Shown here: positions 14,265 through 20,830 of the stretch, in pieces
Position numbering within the stretch: position 1 is the stretch's first letter
How the letters are laid out: every line of letters starts with the position of its first letter
Origin: an uncultured Oscillibacter sp.
GTDB taxonomy: Bacteria > Bacillota > Clostridia > Oscillospirales > Oscillospiraceae
Reading direction: 5' to 3'
NCBI GenBank assembly: GCA_946183175.1
Contig: CAMHBH010000011.1
Location: 1 to 25,780 of the forward strand
Length of the DNA stretch: 25,780 bases
The notes under the pieces: model-generated
What the model was told of the DNA's origin: nothing
The model's database searches: none
Seen by the model: only the letters and a program-made list of their open reading frames with translations
Program-made: the position numbers and the translations under genes

Positions 14265-14606
14265 ATGGCGACAGGGAACTTACTGCACTACAAAGGCTAC
14301 AGCGCAAGGCCGGAATATTCCGTGGCTGACCGTACTTTTTACGGAGTGGTTCTGGGAATCGGCGATTTGGTGGACTTCAGCTCCGACCGGGCCGAGGAAC
14401 TGGAACACGAATTTCGTCAGGCCGTCGACGACTATCTGGACTTCTGCCGCGAAATCGGCAAAGAGCCGCAAAAGGAATACAAAGGGACATTCAATGTCCG
14501 GGTCTCGCCGGAACTGCACAGACAGGCCGCTATGCGCGCCGAAGAGGAAGACATTTCCCTCAATCGCTTTGTGGAAAACGCCCTCCGAAACGCGCTCGTA
14601 ACCTGA
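14265..14606 (+). CDS. hicB: HicB-family antitoxin
   Basis: The 113-residue product is the partner of HicA. The N-terminal half (LHYKGYSARPEYSVADRTFYGVVLGI... DYLDFCREIGKEP) is the HicB partial RNase H-like fold that binds and blocks the toxin. The C-terminal part (FNVRVSPELHRQAAMRAEEEDISLNRFVENALRNAL) is a ribbon-helix-helix DNA-binding domain, the part expected to repress the hicA promoter. The ATG at 14265 has AAGGAG upstream. It ends before a strong bidirectional hairpin terminator. The toxin-first order is the common HicAB arrangement. It converges on hppA. Confidence 0.9.
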   Translation: MATGNLLHYKGYSARPEYSVADRTFYGVVLGIGDLVDFSSDRAEELEHEFRQAVDDYLDFCREIGKEPQKEYKGTFNVRVSPELHRQAAMRAEEEDISLNRFVENALRNALVT

Positions 14607-14616
14607 TAAAACGCGC

Positions 14617-14648
14617 AAAGAGCGGACGGAAATTTCTGTCCGCTCTTT
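14617..14648. terminator. Bidirectional terminator between hicB and hppA
   Basis: An 11-bp stem AAAGAGCGGAC/GTCCGCTCTTT (14617-14627 with 14638-14648) has A-runs on one side and T-runs on the other, so it can work on both strands. The inner bases can extend the stem slightly. It lies 10 nt after the hicB stop codon. Confidence 0.85.
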
Positions 14649-14657
14649 CGATGTTTC

Positions 14658-14676
14658 GCCCCGTCGCGGGGCTTTT
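14658..14676 (+). terminator. Second terminator-like hairpin after hicB
   Basis: GCCCCG (14658-14663), loop TCG and CGGGGC (14667-14672) are followed by TTTT on the plus strand. It lies directly next to the hppA stop codon. It may act as backup for plus-strand transcripts. Confidence 0.65.
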
Positions 14677-14678
14677 CG

Positions 14679-16772
14679 TTATCCCAGCAGGGAGACCAGA
14701 TTCCAGGTCACGACGAGGCCCGAGAAGACTATCGAGACCGTAGAGCACAGCTTAATCAGGATGTTCAGCGACGGCCCCGAGGTGTCCTTGAACGGGTCGC
14801 CGACGGTATCGCCCACGACGGCGGCCTTGTGCTGTCGGGAACCTTTGCCGCAGTGGCGGCCCTCCTCAATGTACTTTTTGGCGTTGTCCCACGCGCCGCC
14901 CGCGTTCGACATGAAAACCGCCATTGCGAAGCCCGTCACCGACACCCCGCACAACAGCCCTACGACGCCCGTCGGGCCCAGCAGTAACCCGGCGGCAATC
15001 GGCACCGCGACGGCAAGCAACGCCGGGACGACCATTTCCTGTAGCGCGCCTTTCGTACACAGCGCCACGCACGCGGCGTAATCGGGTTCGGCCTCCCGCG
15101 ACATAATGCCCGGAATCTCCCGGAACTGCCGCCGCACTTCCTGTACAATCGACTGCGCGGCGCGCTGTACGGCGCTCATCGTGAACGACGAGAAGACGAA
15201 CGTCAGCATAGCGCCCAGGAAGACGCCTACCAGTACCGTTGGACTGGTCAGCGAAAAGTCTAAAGTCTCCGTCGTGCGTGCCTGCACGATGTTGACGTAG
15301 GACACCAACAGCGCGAGGGAAGTCAGCGACGCCGAGCCAATCGCGAAACCCTTACCCGTGGCGGCGGTCGTATTGCCGAGGGCGTCGAGGGCGTCCGTAC
15401 GCGTCCGTACGCTTTCCGGAAGGCCGCTCATCTCCGCGATTCCCCCGGCGTTGTCGGCGACGGGCCCGTATGCGTCCGTGGCGAGCGTGATTCCGAGCGT
15501 CGAGAGCATCCCGACGCCCGCGATGCCGATTCCGTACAGCCCCCGGTTGAACGACGCCAGCCCGCCCGAGGCGAAGTAGCTGACGAGTACCGCCGCGCCC
15601 ACAATGAGTATCGAGGCCGCCGTCGAGCGCATGCCCAGCGACAGCCCGCCTATTATCAGCGTCGCGGAGCCCGTTTCGGAAGTCGCGGCGAGTTCCTGCG
15701 TGGGCCCGTAGGTCGCCGAGGTGTAATACTCCGTGAAGTAGCCGATTGCACAGCCCCCGGCGAGGCCGCACAGAATCGCCGCATACACGCCCATATTGCC
15801 TACAAGGAAGTACGTCAGCGGGGCCGCCGCAACCGCCGAAAGCGCGGCGGCGGTGTACGTCCCGCCCCGGAGGCTTTTCAGGAGTGCTTCCTGCGACGCG
15901 TCCTCCCGCGTCCACACGAGGAACGAGCCGAGCACTGAGCACACGATTCCGCATACCGCCAGCGACAGCGGCAAGAGCATGCCGTTCCAGCCGTAGCCGC
16001 CCGCCGCGCCCAAAGCGAACGCCGCCAGTATGGAGCCGACATAGGACTCGTACAGGTCGGCGCCCATGCCGGCCACGTCGCCGACGTTGTCGCCGACGTT
16101 ATCCGCGATAGTGGCCGGGTTGCGTGGGTCGTCCTCCGGAATCCCGGCCTCTACTTTGCCGACTAAATCCGCGCCCACGTCGGCGGCTTTCGTGTAGATT
16201 CCGCCGCCCACGCGCGCGAACAGCGCCATAAACGACGCCCCCATGCCGTTCATGACCATGATATTCCCGAGGGCCTCCGGGGCGTCGACGCCGAAGGCGT
16301 AGCGGAGTAAGAAAAACCACAGCGTAATGTCGAGCATGCCCAGCCCGACGACCGTGAAGCCCATGACGGAACCCGCCGAGAAGGCCACGTTCAGGCCGCG
16401 ATTCATGCTCTCCGAGGCGGCCTGCGCGGTACGGGCGTTGGCGTTCGTCGCGATTTTCATGCCCACGAACCCCGCCAGCATGGAGAAGAAGCCGCCCGTC
16501 ACGAACGCGAACGGCGTGTAGCGCGACAACATACGCCCGTCGCTCCCGAAGGCGAGCAAGAGGAGAATGAGGAACACCGCCACGAAGACCCGGAAAACGG
16601 TCGTGTACTGCTGTCCAAGGTAGGCGTTCGCGCCGGCGCGGATACTCTCCGCGATTTTCCGCATACGCTCCGAGCCCTCCGGACACGACAGCACCCGCCG
16701 CGCCTGCCGCAACGCGAACACTCCCGCCATTGCCGCGCCGAGGAAGCCAATCCAGAAACCGTCCGCCAGCAT
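14679..16772 (-). CDS. hppA: Membrane-bound, ion-pumping pyrophosphatase
   Basis: This integral membrane enzyme hydrolyses pyrophosphate and pumps H+ and/or Na+ across the membrane. The 697-residue product has about 15-16 hydrophobic segments and the active-site motifs of the family: DVGADLVGKVE, then EDDPRNPATIADNVGDNVGD, GMGADLYESY, and near the C-terminus GDTVGDPFKDTSGPS. The loop GNTTAATGKG has Ala and Gly at the positions that in K+-independent enzymes hold Lys and Thr, so it is probably K+-dependent. I cannot tell H+ from Na+ transport. The ATG at 16772 (minus strand) follows AAGGAAGG; the frame is open 11 codons further but without a better site. It has its own promoter and converges on hicB. 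Recycling biosynthetic PPi to membrane energy is typical of anaerobes. Confidence 0.97.
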   Translation of the reverse strand: MLADGFWIGFLGAAMAGVFALRQARRVLSCPEGSERMRKIAESIRAGANAYLGQQYTTVFRVFVAVFLILLLLAFGSDGRMLSRYTPFAFVTGGFFSMLAGFVGMKIATNANARTAQAASESMNRGLNVAFSAGSVMGFTVVGLGMLDITLWFFLLRYAFGVDAPEALGNIMVMNGMGASFMALFARVGGGIYTKAADVGADLVGKVEAGIPEDDPRNPATIADNVGDNVGDVAGMGADLYESYVGSILAAFALGAAGGYGWNGMLLPLSLAVCGIVCSVLGSFLVWTREDASQEALLKSLRGGTYTAAALSAVAAAPLTYFLVGNMGVYAAILCGLAGGCAIGYFTEYYTSATYGPTQELAATSETGSATLIIGGLSLGMRSTAASILIVGAAVLVSYFASGGLASFNRGLYGIGIAGVGMLSTLGITLATDAYGPVADNAGGIAEMSGLPESVRTRTDALDALGNTTAATGKGFAIGSASLTSLALLVSYVNIVQARTTETLDFSLTSPTVLVGVFLGAMLTFVFSSFTMSAVQRAAQSIVQEVRRQFREIPGIMSREAEPDYAACVALCTKGALQEMVVPALLAVAVPIAAGLLLGPTGVVGLLCGVSVTGFAMAVFMSNAGGAWDNAKKYIEEGRHCGKGSRQHKAAVVGDTVGDPFKDTSGPSLNILIKLCSTVSIVFSGLVVTWNLVSLLG

Positions 16773-16829
16773 ATAAGTCACCCTTCCTTTCCGCGTTTTG
16801 CACAAAGTTCCGAGTTTTCCGCCGCCTCA

Positions 16830-16857
16830 ATTGTACCATATGCCTGGGATTTTGCAA
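16830..16857 (-). promoter_or_regulatory. Promoter of hppA
   Basis: On the minus strand TTGCAA (16857-16852), a 16-bp spacer and TACAAT (16835-16830), with a TG one base before the -10 box (extended -10). The leader to the hppA start is about 50 nt. Confidence 0.7.
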
Positions 16858-17044
16858 CCGCTATCAACCCGGCCAACCTATTTTTTACGTTCCCGACAAA
16901 AAGCGCCGCCTCTTTCCGTCATTTTCCCATTCTATGCCGCCGGGGGAGGGGATGTCGGCCCGAAACGGAAAATTTATACAGGAGAGGGGGCGGTTTTACG
17001 GATTTCCGGGGACATATCGGCGCTTGCGCCGTACAAAATGACGA
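16858..17044. other. Intergenic region between divergent promoters, no gene seen
   Basis: Between the hppA and aminotransferase promoters lie about 190 bp with no supported gene. It holds a G-rich stretch near 16929-16938, a T-run at 16881-16886 and a 6-bp hairpin CGGCGC-TT-GCGCCG at 17018-17031. Short open frames here lack convincing ribosome binding sites or recognisable products. Confidence 0.5.
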
Positions 17045-17073
17045 TTGCAGTCGCGGGGAAAGTAGGGTATACT
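17045..17073 (+). promoter_or_regulatory. Promoter of the aminotransferase gene
   Basis: TTGCAG (17045-17050) and TATACT (17068-17073) are 17 bp apart. It matches the rimP promoter closely. The leader to the gene start is 30-40 nt. Confidence 0.78.
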
Positions 17074-17110
17074 ATAGCGTGAAGTCTGCGTTGAAAGGAT
17101 GATGACAGGT

Positions 17111-18400
17111 ATGACGGGGTTGAACATGAAAGCGTACAATCTTCTCACGCACGCCGAGCGGGAGCGGGAGTACGACGCCTTACATGAACGCTGGACACGC
17201 TTCCGCGACAGCGGCCTCAAACTCAATATGGCGCGGGGCAAGCCCGGCAAGGAACAGCTCGACGTAGTCAGCGGAATCTTCTTCCGCATGCTGGAGCATG
17301 ACGAGTACCTGTCCGACGGGGAGGACGTGCGCAACTACGGGGAACTGGCCGGACTGCCCGCCGCGCGGCGTCTTTTCGCCGACATCCTCGACTGTAAGCC
17401 CGAACAGGTCTTCGTCGGCGGCAACGCGAGTTTGCAGTTGATGTACGACACCATCTCCAAGGGCTACACCCACGGACTGCTCAACAGTTCCGGCCCGTGG
17501 TTCAAGGAGGGCATGCTCCGCTGGCTCTGCCCGGTGCCCGGATACGACCGACATTTCCGCATTACCGAGGATTTCGGATTCGAGATGATTACCGTACCCA
17601 TGACGCGCAACGGCCCCGATATGGATTTCGTCGAATCCGCCGTCAAGGACCCCAGCGTAAAAGGCATGTGGTGCGTGCCGAAATACTCGAACCCCCAGGG
17701 CATTATCTACTCCGAGGAAACCATACACCGCCTCGCGTCGATGAAGACCGCCGCGCCCGACTTCCTGCTCATGTGGGACAACGCCTACGTCGTACACGAA
17801 ATCGAGGGCGAGTACGTGCCGTTCCCGGACATGATTTCCATCTGTGCCGAGCACGGCAACCCTGAGCGCGTTATCGAATTTGCGTCCACGTCGAAAATTA
17901 CGCTCCCCGGCGCGGGCGTGTCGTGCTTCGCCTGCTCCGAACGGAATATGACGTACCTCAAGCGCCTGCTGTCCGTACAGGCCATCAGTTTCGACAAGGT
18001 CAACCAACAGCGCCATGTACTTTACTTACGGAGTAAGGCGCGGACGCTTGACCTGATGAAGGAACACGCGGCCATTCTCCGCCCGAAATTCCGCTGTGTG
18101 GAAGAGACGCTCGAACGCGAACTCGGGCGGCTGGATATCGCGACGTGGAACCACCCCAAGGGCGGCTATTTCATCTCGCTGGACGCCATGCCCGGGACGG
18201 CGCGCCGCGCGTTGCACCTGTGCCACCAGGCGGGCGTGACGATGACCGCCGCCGGGGCCACGTACCCCTACGGCCTCGACCCGCTGGACAGCAACATCCG
18301 GATTGCGCCGTCCTACCCGCCCATCGGCGAACTCCGCAAGGCGGCGGAAGTCCTCTGCGTGTGCCTGAAAATGGCCGCCCTCGAAAAGCTCGATATGTGA
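17111..18400 (+). CDS. PLP-dependent aminotransferase, class I/II fold (aspartate aminotransferase-like)
   Basis: The protein (about 429 residues) belongs to the branch of fold-type I aminotransferases described as aspartate aminotransferase-like (Asp_aminotransf/MocR-type domain). Motifs seen: LKLNMARGKPGKEQLD near the N-terminus, FVGGNASLQLMYD, KYSNPQG (the usual NP-G loop), MWDNAYVVH with the PLP-ring Asp, and FASTSKITLPGAGVS with the Schiff-base Lys near residue 262. IRIAPSYP near the end holds the carboxylate-binding Arg. Substrate is probably aspartate or a related amino acid; this is inference. In-frame ATGs lie at 17099, 17102, 17111 and 17126. AAAGGA at 17094-17099 suits 17111 best; 17126 would also fit the family N-terminus. 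It has its own promoter and may be co-transcribed with udp. Confidence 0.88.
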   Translation: MTGLNMKAYNLLTHAEREREYDALHERWTRFRDSGLKLNMARGKPGKEQLDVVSGIFFRMLEHDEYLSDGEDVRNYGELAGLPAARRLFADILDCKPEQVFVGGNASLQLMYDTISKGYTHGLLNSSGPWFKEGMLRWLCPVPGYDRHFRITEDFGFEMITVPMTRNGPDMDFVESAVKDPSVKGMWCVPKYSNPQGIIYSEETIHRLASMKTAAPDFLLMWDNAYVVHEIEGEYVPFPDMISICAEHGNPERVIEFASTSKITLPGAGVSCFACSERNMTYLKRLLSVQAISFDKVNQQRHVLYLRSKARTLDLMKEHAAILRPKFRCVEETLERELGRLDIATWNHPKGGYFISLDAMPGTARRALHLCHQAGVTMTAAGATYPYGLDPLDSNIRIAPSYPPIGELRKAAEVLCVCLKMAALEKLDM

Positions 18401-18408
18401 CAAGACGC

Positions 18409-18452
18409 CCTCTCCGTTACTGTGCGTCGCGGGGCGGAAAGCAACGGAGAGG
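18409..18452 (+). promoter_or_regulatory. Stem-loop in the gap before udp
   Basis: CCTCTCCGTT-like bases at 18409-18418 pair with AACGGAGAGG at 18443-18452, giving about 10 bp with a 24-nt loop. A second copy of ACGGAGAG at 18471-18478 could pair with the same 5' arm, so two mutually exclusive structures are possible. No T-run follows, so it is not a terminator as seen. Confidence 0.4.
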
Positions 18453-18510
18453 CAATTCGTACCCGTGGCGACGGAGAGAAACCGAAAATCATGGGAAAGA
18501 TGAGGATAGT

Positions 18511-19284
18511 ATGCAAGAACTCGAAAAGCAGTTTCACATTCACTGTACCCCCGGCGACGTGGGCCGCTACTGTATCCTGCCCGGAGACCCCGGACGCGTG
18601 CCCGCTATCGCGGCGCTGTTCGACGACGCGAAGGAAGTCGCGTACAACCGGGAGTTTCGCGTATGGACGGGCTACCTGCTCGGCGAGAAGGTCACGGCGT
18701 GTTCGACGGGAATCGGCGGGCCCTCGGCGGCGATTGCCATGGAGGAGCTCCACAAGTGCGGCGCGGACACCTTCCTGAGAACCGGCACCTGCGGCGGTAT
18801 CGACTTGAGCGTGCAGTCGGGCGACATCGTCGTCGCGACGGGGGCCGTGCGCTACGAGCATACAAGTCTGGAGTACGCGCCGCCGGAGTTCCCCGCCGTG
18901 GGGAACCTCGACGCCGTAAACGCCCTCGTCGACGCCGCCAAGGGCCTCGGTTTCCCCGTACACGCCGGAGTTGTACAAAGCAAAGACAGCTTCTACGGAC
19001 AGCACAGCCCCGACGCGTCGCCCGTCAGCTACGAGTTACACCAGAAATGGGAGGCGTGGAAGCGCCTCGGGGTCAAGGCCAGCGAGATGGAGACCGCCGC
19101 GCTGTACGTCGTGGCCGCCGCGCTGGGCGTACGTTGCGGGGCGTGCTTCCACGTCATATGGAACCAGGAGCGCGAGAGCGCCGGACTTGACCAGAAGATG
19201 AGTACCGACACTTCCGCCGCCGTGCGGGTGGCCGTAGAGGCCTTGAAGCGTCTGATTGTCCGCGACAAAGAGGAGGGCTTATGA
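18511..19284 (+). CDS. udp: Uridine phosphorylase
   Basis: The enzyme splits uridine with phosphate into uracil and ribose-1-phosphate for pyrimidine salvage. The 257-residue product has the PNP/UDP phosphorylase family features: LPGDPGRV (phosphate-binding region), the signature STGIGGPSAAIAMEEL, RTGTCGGI, and SEMETAAL with the ribose-binding Met-Glu. The length is normal. The ATG at 18511 follows GAGGAT; ATGs upstream in this region are in other frames. It overlaps the next gene by 4 nt (ATGA), so the two are translated from one message. A paralogous nucleoside phosphorylase with related specificity cannot be excluded, but the motifs favour uridine phosphorylase. Confidence 0.9.
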   Translation: MQELEKQFHIHCTPGDVGRYCILPGDPGRVPAIAALFDDAKEVAYNREFRVWTGYLLGEKVTACSTGIGGPSAAIAMEELHKCGADTFLRTGTCGGIDLSVQSGDIVVATGAVRYEHTSLEYAPPEFPAVGNLDAVNALVDAAKGLGFPVHAGVVQSKDSFYGQHSPDASPVSYELHQKWEAWKRLGVKASEMETAALYVVAAALGVRCGACFHVIWNQERESAGLDQKMSTDTSAAVRVAVEALKRLIVRDKEEGL

Positions 19285-20636
19285 AAAAACGAATCCTTGC
19301 GATTATCTGTGTACTGTGTACATGTCTGAACTTGGTGCCGGGGGCCCGGGCGCTGGAAGGCGAGGCCCGCCGCGCCGCCGATACGCTTATCACCCTCGGA
19401 CTGCTCGACGAGGCCGACTACGACTTATCGGCCCCCGTGAACCGTATGGCCGCCGTCCGTACGCTGGTCGAACTCTCGGGCGGCGTGGGCGACGCGGGCG
19501 CGCAGAGTTCGCACTTCCGCGACGTGCCCAGGGACGCCGACGCGCTTGTAAGCTATGCCGTAGGGCGCGGCTGGGTGGCGGGCGTGTCGGAGACGGAGTT
19601 CGGCCCCGGACAGAACGTCATGGCCAACGACTGGTTTTCCATGCTCCTGCGCATGCTCGGGCACGACGGCGTTGAACCCTCGGACGCGGCGCTGTTCGCG
19701 CGGCGCGTGGGGGTGTCCACCCGCGCCTATACGGGCCTGCTCACGTTCGGCGACCTGTGCGAGTCCGTGCGCGACGCCCTGCTGTACGCCTACCCCGACG
19801 GGCAGACCGTCATAGACCGCTTAGTCGCGCGGGAAATCTGCGCGGCGTCGGCGGTCAACGCGCTGGGCCTCAAGAATCCGGAACTCACCGCGCGCCAGGT
19901 CTCCGACCGCTATATGCCCGCCGTGTTCAGCCTGGTGCTCTACGACACCGAAGACAGCTTCGACGAGGAAGACGCGTTCGCCGACGCCAGCGGCTTCTTT
20001 ATCAGCCCCGACGGCGTGGCCGTCACGAACTACCACTCCATCGACGGCGCGCGGGAGGCCGTCGCGACGCTCATCACCGGGGAATCCTGCCGGGTGTCGC
20101 GGGTGCTCTGGTACGACGTGGGTATGGACTTGGCCGTTATCCGCGTATCGCGTACCACGCTAGACAACCGCGAAATCCCGCACTTCTCCACGTTGCAACT
20201 CGTGGGTACCACGGACTTGCGCCCCGGCGATACCGCTTACACGCTCAGTAACCCGCTCGGACTGGGACTGGCCGTCAGCGCGGGCGTCGTCAGCGCGACG
20301 GCGCGGGAAGTCGAACGCTATACGCTCCCCTGCGTCATGAATACCGCCGACATTTCGCAGGGCAGTTCGGGCGGGGCGTTGCTGAATGTCTTCGGACACG
20401 TCATCGGCGTGACTTCCGGCGCGTACAGAATCGGGAACAGCATGTACCTCGCGGTGCCCGTGGACATCATCCGGACGCTTGACCTCAGCGGCGAGGGCGA
20501 AACGCTCGGGGCAGTCGCCGAGCGGGAGGAGCGGATGCCCGCGAGGAACGGCGTAGGATGGGAGGAAGAGGCACCCGCGGAGAATGGCGTAGGATTGGAG
20601 GAAGAGGAAGAACCGGAGGCAGTCGGGCGGAATTGA
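19281..20636 (+). CDS. Secreted trypsin-like serine protease with SLH-like N-terminal motifs
   Basis: The 451-residue product starts with a signal peptide (MKKRILAIICVLCTCLNLV, likely cleaved after ARA near residue 25). Residues about 30-200 contain degenerate SLH-type motifs: HFRDVPRDADALVSYAVGRG, FGPGQNVMANDWFSMLLRMLG and a second weaker copy ending near SAVNALG. The protease domain (about 205-400) has an HtrA-like triad: His252 in NYHSI, Asp283 in DLAVI, and Ser363 in QGSSGGAL, with spacing like HtrA. No PDZ domain follows; the C-terminus is an acidic tail with repeats of NGVG and Glu. The ATG at 19281 overlaps udp and has GAGGAGGG upstream. A role at the cell surface is inferred from the signal peptide and SLH-like region. 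Confidence 0.88.
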   Translation: MKKRILAIICVLCTCLNLVPGARALEGEARRAADTLITLGLLDEADYDLSAPVNRMAAVRTLVELSGGVGDAGAQSSHFRDVPRDADALVSYAVGRGWVAGVSETEFGPGQNVMANDWFSMLLRMLGHDGVEPSDAALFARRVGVSTRAYTGLLTFGDLCESVRDALLYAYPDGQTVIDRLVAREICAASAVNALGLKNPELTARQVSDRYMPAVFSLVLYDTEDSFDEEDAFADASGFFISPDGVAVTNYHSIDGAREAVATLITGESCRVSRVLWYDVGMDLAVIRVSRTTLDNREIPHFSTLQLVGTTDLRPGDTAYTLSNPLGLGLAVSAGVVSATAREVERYTLPCVMNTADISQGSSGGALLNVFGHVIGVTSGAYRIGNSMYLAVPVDIIRTLDLSGEGETLGAVAEREERMPARNGVGWEEEAPAENGVGLEEEEEPEAVGRN

Positions 20637-20651
20637 CCCGCGCCACAGTTT

Positions 20652-20684
20652 GCCCTCCCCGGCGAACGGGGAGGGCATTTTGTT
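20652..20684 (+). terminator. Terminator after the protease gene
   Basis: A 10-bp stem GCCCTCCCCG/CGGGGAGGGC (20652-20661 with 20667-20676) with a 5-nt loop is followed by ATTTTGTTT. It lies 15 nt after the protease stop codon. Confidence 0.82.
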
Positions 20685-20782
20685 TCCCCGCCGTGAAACC
20701 GCACGGGCACGAAAAATCCTGCCCCGTGTCAACCCCGAGGGCCAGAAGGGGCATATCCCCAGGAAAACTTGACAGGCCCGGC
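20685..20782. other. Short intergenic spacer between convergent terminators
   Basis: About 100 bp between the plus-strand and minus-strand terminators. I see no gene, promoter or repeat in it beyond ordinary GC-rich sequence. Confidence 0.5.
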
Positions 20783-20815
20783 AAAAAAGCCTCCCCCGTA
20801 TCAACGGGGGAGGCT
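20783..20815 (-). terminator. Terminator of the giant SLH-protein gene
   Basis: An 11-bp stem AGCCTCCCCCG/CGGGGGAGGCT (20788-20798 with 20805-20815) has a 6-nt loop. On the minus strand it is followed by TTTTTT (complement of 20783-20788). It begins 15 nt after the minus-strand stop codon. Confidence 0.9.
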
Positions 20816-20830
20816 ACTATGCTTTAGGGT

